Shown: piece after piece, positions 9,950-19,030 of the stretch
How the letters are laid out: each line of letters opens with the position of its first letter
Position numbering within the stretch: position 1 is the first letter of the stretch
The notes under the pieces: model-generated
What the model was told of the DNA's origin: nothing
Databases searched by the model: none
What the model saw: only the letters and a program-made list of their open reading frames with translations
Source of the DNA: Treponema sp.
Lineage (GTDB): Bacteria > Spirochaetota > Spirochaetia > Treponematales > Treponemataceae
DNA: 64,000 bases
Assembly (NCBI GenBank): GCA_017525605.1
Contig: JAFXSM010000048.1
Coordinates: 1-64,000, forward strand
Reading direction: 5' to 3'
Program-made: the position numbers and the translations under genes

Positions 9950-9985
9950 ACAAACGGATTTGTTCAGGACTAACGCCCTTCACTT
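9950..9985 (-). repeat. GTTA-loop palindromic element, copy 1
   Basis: Read on the minus strand: AAGTGA, stem AGGGC, loop GTTA, stem GTCCT, then GAACAAATCCGTTTGT. The stem has one G-T wobble. It is the inverted partner of the next copy; together they form the palindrome between the ends of ilvB and the ComFB gene. Confidence 0.8.
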
Positions 9986-9988
9986 GTA

Positions 9989-10026
9989 AAAAGTGAGCGA
10001 TGTTAATCGCGAACAAATCCGTTTGT
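9989..10026 (+). repeat. GTTA-loop palindromic element, copy 2
   Basis: Plus strand: AAAAGTGA, stem GCGAT, loop GTTA, stem ATCGC, then GAACAAATCCGTTTGT. It has the same flanks and loop as copies 1 and 3 but a different perfectly paired stem. Confidence 0.82.
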
Positions 10027-10090
10027 CTTAAAAATGCTTTCGAATAAAACTTGATACTTAGGTTTTCTAGTTTTTCAAAATCAGCCTTGC

Positions 10091-10813
10091 TTAATCTTCC
10101 ATCGGGTTTTTTATGTCGTCCCTGAAAAGAACCATGTCCTTGATTTTCACAGAATAAGTTGAATCAAGCTCGTTCTTGATACTGCTGTCGCTCGTGAGCG
10201 GAAGCTCGAACGAATAGATTACCGAAGTGTATTTTTCCGCGGAAATCTCAAGCGTGAAGTTGAATTTGTGCGTCACGCCTTCCTCGTTCGTCTGGAACGG
10301 CTTTATCCAGAACGAATATGTTCCCTTTGTCGATTTGTATGTTTTTGCAGGATTTGACCACGTCATGTCCACCATCTCGACTATTTCGCCGTCGCATTTC
10401 AAAAGAATCGTTGCGTCTGAAATCGGCTCGAATGTCGTTCCGTCAAGGACAACGCCCGTGAAAGTCGGAAAATTGAACACCGGAATATCATTCTTTTTGA
10501 GTTCGCAGTCCTTTCTCGGAAGTGCGTGGAACGGTCTTTTCGTGTCGCTGATGATTCTGATGCCCTCGTGCGTGAGCGCATCGACATCTGCATGAAGCTG
10601 CATATCGTCATCTATAGCCGTCTTGCTATATGTCAGTCCGCGGCCTGAAACAACATATTTCGGAGGAATTCGGTTCAGAACATAACTGACTGTATCCAGC
10701 CTGCAGTTCTCGCAGTCACATGACAACCATGTCGCCTTCGATTTTTTGAGCATATCGTAAATTATATTCACATGCTTTGTGACTACATCTTCCATTATAT
10801 TGTGGACGTTCAT
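10091..10813 (-). CDS. ComFB-domain protein with C-terminal beta domain
   Basis: A 240-residue cytoplasmic protein. Residues 1-90 match the late-competence ComFB family: MNVHNIMEDVV at the start, the SCDCENCRLD cysteine cluster (four-Cys, metal-binding in the family) and NRIPPKYVVSGRG. ComFB proteins have recently been linked to cyclic dinucleotide binding. The C-terminal half (about 110-240) is a beta-sandwich-like segment of the carboxypeptidase-regulatory type (GTTFEPISDATILLK), an extra domain beyond the usual ComFB length of about 90 residues. It is transcribed toward ilvB. The signalling role is inference. Confidence 0.82.
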   Translation of the reverse strand: MNVHNIMEDVVTKHVNIIYDMLKKSKATWLSCDCENCRLDTVSYVLNRIPPKYVVSGRGLTYSKTAIDDDMQLHADVDALTHEGIRIISDTKRPFHALPRKDCELKKNDIPVFNFPTFTGVVLDGTTFEPISDATILLKCDGEIVEMVDMTWSNPAKTYKSTKGTYSFWIKPFQTNEEGVTHKFNFTLEISAEKYTSVIYSFELPLTSDSSIKNELDSTYSVKIKDMVLFRDDIKNPMED

Positions 10814-10903
10814 TTATTATTCTCCCAAAAACTTTCTTAATTATACTCCTAAATGCGTTTCACTGCAAAAAAAAATTGAACTTAATGCGGTTTTTAAGAC
10901 AAA

Positions 10904-10945
10904 AAAAACGGTGCATTTCCGTTTTGGTGAAAATGCACCGTTTTT
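10904..10945. terminator. Intrinsic terminator after aconitase
   Basis: Perfect 15-bp inverted repeat AAAAACGGTGCATTT / AAATGCACCGTTTTT just beyond the aconitase stop codon, with T runs on both strands. Confidence 0.9.
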
Positions 10946-10960
10946 GATTAGGCAGTTCTG

Positions 10961-12988
10961 TTAGTTTCCGCCCTTTCTTGTGTATGCTGCAAGACCGCCT
11001 GCCATTATGATTTGTGCAGAGCGTTTTGCGATGTCGTTGACGCATTCGATTTTCTCTTTTCCGTTGATGAGAATCTCGAAATCCGTTCCGTTCTTCAATG
11101 CCTCGTCGATGTTCGTGAGTTCGAGCGTGTCGCCCTGTGCGATTTTGTCGTAGTCACTTGGATTCTTGAACGTCATCGGAATGATTCCGTAGTTGATGAG
11201 GTTCGCCTTGTGGATTCTCGCGAACGACTTCGTGATTACTGCGCGAACTCCGAGGTACATCGGTCCGAGTGCTGCGTGCTCGCGTGAGGAGCCCTGTCCG
11301 TAGTTCTCTCCGCCAACGACTGCGCAGTCCGCGAATTTCGCTTCTTCCGAACGTGTGTAGAACGTCTCGTCAAGGCGGGTGAGCGTGAACTTTGAGATTT
11401 CAGGAATGTTCGAGCGGAGTGGGAGCATCTTTGCGCCAGCCGGCATGATGTCGTCCGTGGAAACGTTGTCGCCTGCCTTGAGCCTTACCGGAATAGAAAG
11501 CTTCGGTGCGTATTCGCGGCATGGCGGGCACGGCTTGATGTTCGGACCGCGCAGGATTTCCACGTTCTGCGACTCTGCTTCCGAAAGCGGCGCGATAATC
11601 ATGCCCCTGTTCTGTGCCGCGCAAAGAACGTCGTCCGAAGAAAGCCTTGAGTCCTGTCCGTCGAGCATTGACACGCGCACTCCAGTTTTGTATGCCGGGT
11701 CGTCGTATGTAAGTGTCTCAGCTTCCGTGAAAACGCCTGTGACTGCCGCTGCTGCCGCTGTCTCCGGCGAGACGAGATAGACATTTGCGTCTGCCGTTCC
11801 TGAGCGTCCCTTGAAGTTCCTGTTGAACGTTCTGAGCGTCACGCCTTCCGAGTTCGGAGCGAATCCCTGACCGATACATGGACCGCAAGCAGATTCGAGG
11901 ATTCTGAATCCTGCCTCAATCAAGTCGCCGAGGATTCCAGCTTTTGAAGCCATGAGGAGAGTAGTGCGGCTTCCAGGTGCGATTCCTGCCTCAACTCCCG
12001 GTGCGATGTGCTTTCCTTTTACGATTGCCGCGACAGATTCCAAATCGTCGAGCGAAGAGTTCGTGCATGAGCCGATTACGACCTGCGTAACTTTCTTTCC
12101 CGAAAGGTTCTTGATTGTGTCGATTACGTCAGGATTGTGCGGGCAAGCTGCCAATGCGTGCAGTTCGTCAAGGTTGATTTCGATGAGCTTGTCATAGACT
12201 GCGCCCTCGTCTGCTTTCTGCTCTGTCCAGTCGCTTCCGCGTCCCATTGACTCAAGGAATTTCTTTGTCTTTGCGTCTGACGGGAAAATCGAGCAGGTTG
12301 CGCCGAGTTCCGCGCCCATGTTCGTGATTGTCGCTCTCTGCGGGACTGTGAGCGTTTCAACTCCGTCTCCGTAATATTCGTAGATTGCGCCCGTTCCGCC
12401 TTTTACAGTCTCACGCCTAAGGACTTCAAGGATGATGTCCTTTGCTCCGACTCCCTTCTTGAGTTTTCCCGTGAGCTTTACGCCGAAGATTTTCGGCATC
12501 GGGGTGTGGAATGCGCCGCCGCCCATCGCAACTGCAACGTCAAGTCCGCCGGCACCGATTGCAATCATTCCGATTCCGCCGCCGGTCGGTGTGTGCGAGT
12601 CCGAGCCGAGAAGCGTCTTTCCCGGTTTTCCGAAGCACTCAAGATGAACCTGATGGCAGATTCCGTTTCCCGGCCTTGAAAAATAAAGTCCGTATTTTGC
12701 TGCGACCGACTGGAGATATCTGTGGTCGTCCATGTTTTTGAAGTCGGTCTGCAATGTGTTGTGGTCGATGTAAGAAACCGAGAGGTCAGTCTTCACTCTC
12801 GGAATTCCGATTGTCTCGAACTGAAGGTACGCCATCGTTCCTGTAGCGTCCTGTGTCAGAGTCTGGTCGATGTGAATGGCGATATCCTCGCCTCGCGGAA
12901 TAGGAGTGCCTTTTTTGAAATCGATGTTCGGGCATGCTTCTGGAACGATGTGTTCCTGCAGAATTTTTTCGGCAAGTGTCAAAGCCAT
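10961..12988 (-). CDS. acn: Aconitate hydratase
   Basis: Iron-sulfur enzyme of 675 residues that interconverts citrate and isocitrate. Cluster-ligand cysteines are visible in IGSCTNSS and in ESACGPCIGQG; the substrate-binding SSREHAALGP lies in the C-terminal swivel domain. The length and the N-terminal sequence (LAEKILQEHI) fit the shorter bacterial and mitochondrial-like aconitase type rather than the roughly 890-residue AcnA. The start is supported by AGAGG, and a TATAAT promoter lies 32 bases upstream. No isocitrate dehydrogenase or citrate synthase gene is next to it, so its use in a partial citrate pathway for glutamate is inference. Confidence 0.95.
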   Translation of the reverse strand: MALTLAEKILQEHIVPEACPNIDFKKGTPIPRGEDIAIHIDQTLTQDATGTMAYLQFETIGIPRVKTDLSVSYIDHNTLQTDFKNMDDHRYLQSVAAKYGLYFSRPGNGICHQVHLECFGKPGKTLLGSDSHTPTGGGIGMIAIGAGGLDVAVAMGGGAFHTPMPKIFGVKLTGKLKKGVGAKDIILEVLRRETVKGGTGAIYEYYGDGVETLTVPQRATITNMGAELGATCSIFPSDAKTKKFLESMGRGSDWTEQKADEGAVYDKLIEINLDELHALAACPHNPDVIDTIKNLSGKKVTQVVIGSCTNSSLDDLESVAAIVKGKHIAPGVEAGIAPGSRTTLLMASKAGILGDLIEAGFRILESACGPCIGQGFAPNSEGVTLRTFNRNFKGRSGTADANVYLVSPETAAAAAVTGVFTEAETLTYDDPAYKTGVRVSMLDGQDSRLSSDDVLCAAQNRGMIIAPLSEAESQNVEILRGPNIKPCPPCREYAPKLSIPVRLKAGDNVSTDDIMPAGAKMLPLRSNIPEISKFTLTRLDETFYTRSEEAKFADCAVVGGENYGQGSSREHAALGPMYLGVRAVITKSFARIHKANLINYGIIPMTFKNPSDYDKIAQGDTLELTNIDEALKNGTDFEILINGKEKIECVNDIAKRSAQIIMAGGLAAYTRKGGN

Positions 12989-13019
12989 TTTTTACCTCTG
13001 AAAAATAAAATTTAATGGA

Positions 13020-13049
13020 ATTATAGTTTATAAACCTTGTTAAAGTCCA
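13020..13049 (-). promoter_or_regulatory. Promoter of the aconitase gene
   Basis: On the minus strand TGGACT, an 18-base spacer, then TATAAT, ending 32 bases before the aconitase ATG. It matches the housekeeping sigma-70 pattern. Confidence 0.6.
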
Positions 13050-13061
13050 TGACTACAAAAA

Positions 13062-13093
13062 AAAGAGGCCATTCAAAAATGAACAACCTCTTT
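13062..13093 (-). terminator. Intrinsic terminator of chemoreceptor gene
   Basis: Hairpin AAAGAGG / CCTCTTT with a minus-strand T run, 39 bases beyond the chemoreceptor stop codon. Confidence 0.75.
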
Positions 13094-13132
13094 CGCGTGT
13101 TTGCTTTTGTGTTTTTTACGCGTTTACTAATG

Positions 13133-15283
13133 TTAGACTTTGAACTGGTCTACCTGTTCGCCGATTTGCTGGATTGAAGAGTCCATCTGTCTTGAGATGT
13201 CCGAAAGTGCCGCGCCCGTCTCGTTGATTTTTCGCGCGCCCGCCGACATTTCGTCCATTCCGTCCTTGATTGAGAAAGTCGCGTCCTGCAAAGCCTTGAC
13301 TTCCGTGAGAATCGCCTTGTTTCCCTCCGACATTTCGAATGAAGCCGTCTTGACCTCGTTCGAAGTGTCGTTCACGGTCTGCAATGCGATTGAGATTTGC
13401 TTTGAGCCTTCATTCTGCTCCGCCATTGCGTTAGTGATTTCCGTGACGAGATTGTTCGTCGTGTCGATTCCGGTGCAGACTTCCGTGAATGCGTCCGCCG
13501 CAATCTGTGACGCGAGGACGATTTCTTCGATTGTCGCCGTGATTCTCGAAAGCTGGGTTCCGATTGTCTGCGACTGCGAGCTTGAATCTTCCGAGAGCTT
13601 TCTGATTTCGTCCGCGACGACGCTGAATCCCTTTCCGGCCTCGCCCGCGTGCGCAGCTTCGATTGCCGCGTTCATTGCAAGGAGGTTCGTCTGCTCCGCG
13701 ATTCCAGAGATTACGGTGTTCGCTTCCTGAAGTGCCTGGCTTTCAGTTTCGATTTCGGAAATCTTTGCGTTAACGTCGTTCTGCTTTTGGACACCAGTCT
13801 GTGCTTTCTGCTCAAGCTCGTCGAATGCTTCCGCCATTTTGCGCACCGAAGTGTTTACCGAGTTGATGTTTCCTATCATCTGCTCGACCGCCGCGCTTGC
13901 CTGCGATACGGAAGTCGTCTGCGATTCTATCATGCGGTTCAGCGACTCGATGTTCGATGCGATTTCGTTTACGGCTCCTGCTGTCTGGTGCACCGAATCC
14001 GTCTGCATCGTCACGTTGTGCCCCATCGATTCTATGTTCGCGATAATCTGAGTGATTGCCGCCGACGTGTCCGATGTGCTGTCCGTGAGCAATCTTCCTG
14101 CGTCAACGAGCGAGTCTTTCGATGTTTTCATCGTTGCTATGATTGTCTGGAGTTTTTCCGCGAACTGGTTGAATCCTTCGACCACGCCGCCGATTTCGTT
14201 GTTCGCGTTGATTTCGATTCTCTTTGTGAGGTCCGCGTCTCCCGATGCGATCCCCCTGATTGTCTTTTCGACGACTGCCAGCGGTTTTAGCGACCAGAAG
14301 AGAATAGAAGCCGTTATCACGATGATGAGCGCGATGATGAGTGTGCCGCTCACGGAAAGGATTTTTGCCACGAGATATGCAGTCGAGTAAATCTTCGACT
14401 CGTTCAGGAATACGGCGAACGACCACGGAGCATAGTTCAGCGGCTCAGAGATTACCCACTGGCCTTTTCCCCTTGCGTCTTTGATTCCGAAGCTTGCAGG
14501 CTGGTCCGAGCCGAATGTCTGCTCGATTTCGTTGTAATCGTCGAGATTCTTTTCTTTCAGTTTCTCAAGGCTTTCGGCAAATGCATTTTTGTCTCCCGTA
14601 GTTGCCATGATTCCGCCTTTCGAGTCGAACAGAACTGCCGTTCCAGCCGTTTTCATTTCCATTCCGTCGAGGAATTTGTTCATGTGCTCCGCAGCAACGA
14701 CTCCGCAGAAAAATCCGATTGTTTTTCCGTTCACTTTCGCCGCCTTGCAGATGTGCACGACGACTTTTCCGGATGACCTTGCCAGAACCGGGTCGTCGAT
14801 GAACACGTCTGCACCGTTCAGCATGATTGCCTGCCAGTAGTCCCTGTCGGAAATCGTTGAGGTCGTGTTGATGTCCGTCCTGAATTTTCCGTCCTTGTCG
14901 CACCAACCGATGTAGTCGAAAATTCCCTCGCGCTTCTCTGGCTGCTGCTTGAGCCATTCCCAGATTACGTCCGAATCTTCCTCAAGGATGATGTCGTTTT
15001 TCGCATAGTAATTGAGTTCCGCAAAGTAAGTTTCCAGTTTGTTCTCAATCATTCCGCGGCTTTGAGAGACGACGGTTTTGTATGTGCTGTGAGATTCTTT
15101 TTCGATTGCGTCACGTGCCATTTTCGTGACGACACCGACCTGGATTACGTTCAGGACTATTACGATTGCCGCAAGGATAGCTCCGATGAAGAAGAAAAGT
15201 TTGCCTTTCTTTTTTATCTGCTCCTTTACGATGCCTTTGTTTTCTTTTACTGCAGCAAGCTTCTTTTTTATTTCAAGACCCAT
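13133..15283 (-). CDS. Methyl-accepting chemotaxis protein, double-Cache type
   Basis: A 716-residue transmembrane chemoreceptor. A basic cytoplasmic N-terminus of about 28 residues leads to the first membrane helix (about 29-52), then an extracytoplasmic dCache-like sensor (about 60-310, with DRDYWQAI and a VFIDDPV segment), the second helix (about 312-336), HAMP, and a long coiled-coil signalling domain. The conserved hairpin tip [19 protein letters not shown] is intact, so it should couple to CheA and CheW. The ligand cannot be told from the sequence; dCache sensors often bind amino acids or other small organic molecules. It is a monocistronic gene with its own terminator. Confidence 0.94.
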   Translation of the reverse strand: MGLEIKKKLAAVKENKGIVKEQIKKKGKLFFFIGAILAAIVIVLNVIQVGVVTKMARDAIEKESHSTYKTVVSQSRGMIENKLETYFAELNYYAKNDIILEEDSDVIWEWLKQQPEKREGIFDYIGWCDKDGKFRTDINTTSTISDRDYWQAIMLNGADVFIDDPVLARSSGKVVVHICKAAKVNGKTIGFFCGVVAAEHMNKFLDGMEMKTAGTAVLFDSKGGIMATTGDKNAFAESLEKLKEKNLDDYNEIEQTFGSDQPASFGIKDARGKGQWVISEPLNYAPWSFAVFLNESKIYSTAYLVAKILSVSGTLIIALIIVITASILFWSLKPLAVVEKTIRGIASGDADLTKRIEINANNEIGGVVEGFNQFAEKLQTIIATMKTSKDSLVDAGRLLTDSTSDTSAAITQIIANIESMGHNVTMQTDSVHQTAGAVNEIASNIESLNRMIESQTTSVSQASAAVEQMIGNINSVNTSVRKMAEAFDELEQKAQTGVQKQNDVNAKISEIETESQALQEANTVISGIAEQTNLLAMNAAIEAAHAGEAGKGFSVVADEIRKLSEDSSSQSQTIGTQLSRITATIEEIVLASQIAADAFTEVCTGIDTTNNLVTEITNAMAEQNEGSKQISIALQTVNDTSNEVKTASFEMSEGNKAILTEVKALQDATFSIKDGMDEMSAGARKINETGAALSDISRQMDSSIQQIGEQVDQFKV

Positions 15284-15372
15284 TATGAACCCCCAAGGAT
15301 TGAAATTTTATTATTCAATATAAATTCAATTTTACTACTAAAACATCAAAAGTTAAAACAGAAAATTATCAG

Positions 15373-15387
15373 CCGATTAACAATCGG
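15373..15387 (-). terminator. Probable terminator of the AIPR gene
   Basis: Short hairpin CCGATT / AATCGG about 30 bases after the stop codon, followed on the minus strand by a T-rich but interrupted run (ATAATTTTCTG). It is weaker than the other terminators here. Confidence 0.4.
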
Positions 15388-15416
15388 TTAACTTCAATTA
15401 TCTATCCGTCAACCAA

Positions 15417-17822
15417 TTATCGGTGCACGTTTGCGGCAACTTGCTTTCCGTTCCTGTCGGTCGTAAGCTCGTAGATTACGGTCTGGCCTGTCTGCAAGTT
15501 GCTGAATGCAAAGTTCTGGCTGAAATCCTCGTGCGCGAAAACAGAATCCGAGCCGCTGCTGATGAAAAGGTAAGTGCGTCCGTATCTGTCGCGCCCGATT
15601 TTGAATATCCTTCCCGAGTACGTCGTGCTGTGCTTCTGCTGGGATTCGTCGTCCTCGCTTTTTTTGCTGATTGCTCCGATGATGTACGGCATGACTTTCG
15701 GGTTGTTGAAGTAGAAGCTGATGTTCTTTCCGTTGTTCTTGTCCGCAAAAATCTTTTTTGCCTTGACGAATATTGAGAGCGCGTTTTCGAATGCGTCCTC
15801 AAGCCTGTATTCGTCCCTGCAAAGGCTCAGTATTGAAGATGCGACTTCCTCTGCCTGCGCCGTGTCGTTCAGGCTGATTTTTGCAGGCGAGATGCTCCGC
15901 TTAACAAGATAGCAGATGAACGGTTTCGCGCTTCGCCATTCGCTGTTCAGCCTGTTCTGGTAGATGAGCAAATCGAACGCTGAGTAGAGGCTTGCGCTTG
16001 CGTAGTAGCAGAGCTCGCTGTGGTTGTCGGAGAAAATCTGGTTCTTGTATTTCGCGAGAAGCTCGTATTCCGATGACACAGCATCGTGCGGAGCGTCGAA
16101 CCAGATTGCGACCGCGCTTTGCAGCATCGTCCTGAACGTGCATTTCTGGTACGCGCAGATGTTCTCGTTTGCGAGCGATTTCGAGCGTCGTTCGTAGTAG
16201 ACGTGCCGCTGCTCGCTCGTGTTCTCGTAGTTTCTGAAGAAAACTTCCAGCTTCTTGTGATATCCCTTCGTGATTTCGTTGATCATGTCGTGGACGACGT
16301 TCTGGTTGTTGTTCGCGCTGACGATTGAATTTATCGTTTCGGAGTCGCTTGTCGAGATTATCCTTGCGAAAACGTTCACTTTCGACAAATCAAGCCCTTC
16401 CTTGTGCGCGTAGTAAATCACCGAGCAAGTCTGGCAGCCGTTTACGATTTGCGGGTTTGTTATGCGGACTGAATTAAGGTTCGGGTATTCGAGCCTGCTT
16501 CCGAGAATCGTGATTCCGTTGTTCCTTAAAATGAAGCTTTCTGGCGCGGTTTTTATAGTCTCTTTTATCGAAAGGTTTACGTTCGTGTTTCCCTGATAGT
16601 CGCGGACGTTTTCCTCGAAAAGCCCTCTTTTGAGATTGCCCATCGTTTCGTCGATGAGGATTTTCAGAAGCTCCTTTGCGTTGATTATCGCTGCGCATCC
16701 CATTACAGCCTCGTCGCCCGAAAGCTGCAGCGGAGTTCCCTGCAGCATGATTTTCTCGGAGTACGTTTTTGTTTCGTTCAGAGCAAGTTTCTGGAGCCGC
16801 ATCTCGTCGATGAAAACAGGGGATTCAATAGAATAAACTCCGCTTTCGATTCTTTGCGCTGTCTTTTTCAGAGTCTCGAACGAGCCAAGGATTTCGCTTG
16901 AATTCGTCCATGTCGCGTTTGCGGCAGCATAGAAAGGTCGGACAGTGATGTTGTTCATCTCTGTCCAGTTCTGGACGTTCTCAAGAATCTCGTTCTTTAT
17001 GTCGAACCACATCTGGACTTTGCTGTTGAGCTTCCGAGACGAGTCCCGCTCCAGGAAATTCTGCACTCCGAGAATGAACGTGCTGATTTCTTTAAGGTCG
17101 AATTTGTCCTTGCACTTCGACTGGATGAGGATTATCTCGGCCGAGCGTATTCCCTTGTCTTTTTCGATTATGAATTTCAGAAAATTCTGGCTTGTGATGA
17201 TGTGGCCGTTCACGCGGATGCAGATTGAGTCGATTCCCGAGTCGTAATAATCGTCAACGCAGATGAGGTCGAGTATCGATTCGTCGTTGTTGATGCTGTT
17301 CGGCGAGTCGCTTTCGATAATCGCCTGAGTGAGCATTCTCTCGAACACAACTCCGTCGCGATTGTCGTTTCCCGAGTGCTCTTTCCTGTACATATCGAGA
17401 AGGCTTTTTACCGAAGATTTCGGTTTGACGGTCTCGATTCCGAATATCGGGGCAGGGGCGTGGATTATTTTCTTCTTCGGCTTTTCCGTTTTCTCTTCCG
17501 GCTCGTAAGAATCTTCCACGTCGAGCGAAGCGCACAGTTCTTCGATTTCGTCTTCGTTTTTGAATTCCGCAAGATACCATTTCTGCTTGTCAGGAATCCT
17601 GTTCGGAACGAAATATGCGAAAAGTTTTTTTCCGCCGATGTAGTGAAGACCCGTGTCTATGTACGCAAAATCATCGCCCTCATGAAACGAAGATGTGTCT
17701 TTGTTGTAAATCTCCGAAAGTCGCTTTACGAGATTTCCGTCATATTTGTCGTTGATTATGTATGAAAGCTTGTTGCAAGTGTCCGGTGGCAAATATGCAA
17801 CTCTGTAAAAATCAGTTTCCAT
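15417..17822 (-). CDS. AIPR-family (abortive infection) protein with C-terminal cold-shock-like domain
   Basis: An 801-residue protein, no signal peptide. The central part (about 420-520) carries the AIPR family core: RNNGITILGS, NPQIVNGCQT and SANNNQN. AIPR proteins are known as abortive-infection phage-resistance factors, often near restriction or BREX genes. The last 65 residues (about 735-801) have an OB-fold cold-shock pattern: GRIFKIGRDRYGRTYLF, VFAHEDF, then GQTVIYEL and a final AANVH, which suggests RNA or single-stranded DNA binding. That fusion is unusual as far as I know. No other defence gene adjoins it. It probably has its own promoter (TATAAT at 17881-17886), and an AAGGAG box stands 12 bases before the ATG. 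The family call is firm; the role in phage defence is inference. Confidence 0.85.
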   Translation of the reverse strand: METDFYRVAYLPPDTCNKLSYIINDKYDGNLVKRLSEIYNKDTSSFHEGDDFAYIDTGLHYIGGKKLFAYFVPNRIPDKQKWYLAEFKNEDEIEELCASLDVEDSYEPEEKTEKPKKKIIHAPAPIFGIETVKPKSSVKSLLDMYRKEHSGNDNRDGVVFERMLTQAIIESDSPNSINNDESILDLICVDDYYDSGIDSICIRVNGHIITSQNFLKFIIEKDKGIRSAEIILIQSKCKDKFDLKEISTFILGVQNFLERDSSRKLNSKVQMWFDIKNEILENVQNWTEMNNITVRPFYAAANATWTNSSEILGSFETLKKTAQRIESGVYSIESPVFIDEMRLQKLALNETKTYSEKIMLQGTPLQLSGDEAVMGCAAIINAKELLKILIDETMGNLKRGLFEENVRDYQGNTNVNLSIKETIKTAPESFILRNNGITILGSRLEYPNLNSVRITNPQIVNGCQTCSVIYYAHKEGLDLSKVNVFARIISTSDSETINSIVSANNNQNVVHDMINEITKGYHKKLEVFFRNYENTSEQRHVYYERRSKSLANENICAYQKCTFRTMLQSAVAIWFDAPHDAVSSEYELLAKYKNQIFSDNHSELCYYASASLYSAFDLLIYQNRLNSEWRSAKPFICYLVKRSISPAKISLNDTAQAEEVASSILSLCRDEYRLEDAFENALSIFVKAKKIFADKNNGKNISFYFNNPKVMPYIIGAISKKSEDDESQQKHSTTYSGRIFKIGRDRYGRTYLFISSGSDSVFAHEDFSQNFAFSNLQTGQTVIYELTTDRNGKQVAANVHR

Positions 17823-17880
17823 GAGTGGTGACTTCTCCTTAGAAAGAAAATTGAAAGAAAATTGAAAGAAAAATTAAAGA

Positions 17881-17886
17881 ATTATA
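17881..17886 (-). promoter_or_regulatory. -10 element of the AIPR gene
   Basis: TATAAT on the minus strand, 58 bases before the ATG. The -35 region is weak. The leader between holds a repeated pyrimidine-rich motif (TTTCAATTTTC, two to three copies at 17841-17875). Confidence 0.45.
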
Positions 17887-17917
17887 ACAGACTGGAGCGG
17901 AACTCGCCATGTTCATC

Positions 17918-19018
17918 TTAATCAGATGATGCGCCTTCTGCTAAAAGACGCATGTTGCATCTTACTGGCTCCGATTTCGCGTCCGAGTGCAGGTGAAGCC
18001 CGTTTCCGAGGCAGTTCTTCCATTCCTTGCACTTTGCGCATTCGCCTGTCTTTGCCCAGGAACGGTCGCGCATATTCTTGTAACGCTCGTTCCAAAGGCG
18101 CATGAATTCGAAATTCTCTTCGTAAATGTTTCCCTGAATGAAATCTTTCGCGCGTACGCTTAAGCAAGCGGAGACAGAGCCGTCGCACATTACCGAGCCG
18201 ACATTCACGCCGCCGCGGCAGAAAAAGTAGAAGTCGCGCGCCTTAAGCTCGTAGTCGCCGAGGTAGCCTTCGCATGAATAGTTCAGGTTGATCGATTTTC
18301 CGTCGTCTGTTTTGTAATTGCGGGTCTCGACGATGAAATCCATGACCTCTTTGTATTCTTTCGGCGTGAGCGCAAGGTCATTCTGGGCAGCCCGGCCTTC
18401 CGGGAAAATCGAGAAGATTCGCCATCTTTTTACGCCCATTTCGATGAGCTTTGCGCGGAGGTCGCGTAAAATCGGAAGGTTTCCCCTGTGAACGCAGGTG
18501 ATTACGTCGAATACAAGACGGCGCGGAAACTGCTTTTGGAATGAGACCGCCATTTTCACGGCTTCCTGAACTTTTTCGAACGAATGTTCGTTCTGCCGAA
18601 GGTGGTTGTGCTCTTTTTCGAACCCGTCAAGGCTGAAACTCATGGACGAAAGACCTGCGTTGATAATCGAGACGAACCTTTCCGGCGTGAGCGCGAGCGA
18701 ATTCGTGACGATTCCCCAGCGGAAACCGCGTTTTTTAATCTCCCTGCCGGCTTCCTCAAGGTCGCTTCTAAGAAGCGGCTCGCCGCCCGTTATGCAGACT
18801 GTGAGATTCTGGTACGGATTGTTTTTCTTTATGTCGTCCAGAACCCTGACGAAATCCGCGACCGGCATATCTTTCACTCCGCTCGTTGCAAGGCAGTCGC
18901 TTCCGCAGTGAAGGCAATGCAGGTTGCACCTTAATGTGCATTCCCAAAAAAGATAACGAAGCTCATGCTTTTTTATCTCTTTGTCCCTGAAAGTTCTGAA
19001 AATGGCTTGCTTCAACAT
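17918..19018 (-). CDS. Radical SAM/SPASM enzyme of a lipoprotein-associated maturation system
   Basis: A 366-residue radical S-adenosylmethionine enzyme. The [4Fe-4S] motif CNLHCLHC is at about residues 34-41; ITGGEPLL and FSLDG follow as expected in the TIM barrel. The C-terminal SPASM region (about 267-345) has more cysteines (CRGGVN, SVSACLSV, CAKCKEWKNC) for auxiliary clusters, with GNGLHLH where many SPASM proteins have GGC. It starts 12 bases after the stop of a small lipoprotein gene, and a second such gene lies before that, forming one operon. This matches the known pairing of a SPASM enzyme with small lipoproteins in Bacteroidetes and Treponema. The substrate is probably one or both lipoproteins; the chemistry is unknown. 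Confidence 0.9.
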   Translation of the reverse strand: MLKQAIFRTFRDKEIKKHELRYLFWECTLRCNLHCLHCGSDCLATSGVKDMPVADFVRVLDDIKKNNPYQNLTVCITGGEPLLRSDLEEAGREIKKRGFRWGIVTNSLALTPERFVSIINAGLSSMSFSLDGFEKEHNHLRQNEHSFEKVQEAVKMAVSFQKQFPRRLVFDVITCVHRGNLPILRDLRAKLIEMGVKRWRIFSIFPEGRAAQNDLALTPKEYKEVMDFIVETRNYKTDDGKSINLNYSCEGYLGDYELKARDFYFFCRGGVNVGSVMCDGSVSACLSVRAKDFIQGNIYEENFEFMRLWNERYKNMRDRSWAKTGECAKCKEWKNCLGNGLHLHSDAKSEPVRCNMRLLAEGASSD

Positions 19019-19030
19019 TCTTAGAGTTTC

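Larger units (their letters stand above)
9950..10026. terminator. Large palindrome acting as bidirectional terminator
   Basis: Sixteen-base arms (ACAAACGGATTTGTTC and its complement) enclose the two inverted GTTA-loop elements. It lies between the converging ilvB and ComFB-domain genes and is followed by T-rich sequence, so a terminator role is plausible in addition to being a repeat pair. Confidence 0.65.

Noticed and set aside
13649..14290. Rightward open frame opposite the chemoreceptor gene
   Set aside because: It mirrors the conserved signalling domain and has an unnatural Arg/Cys-rich composition.
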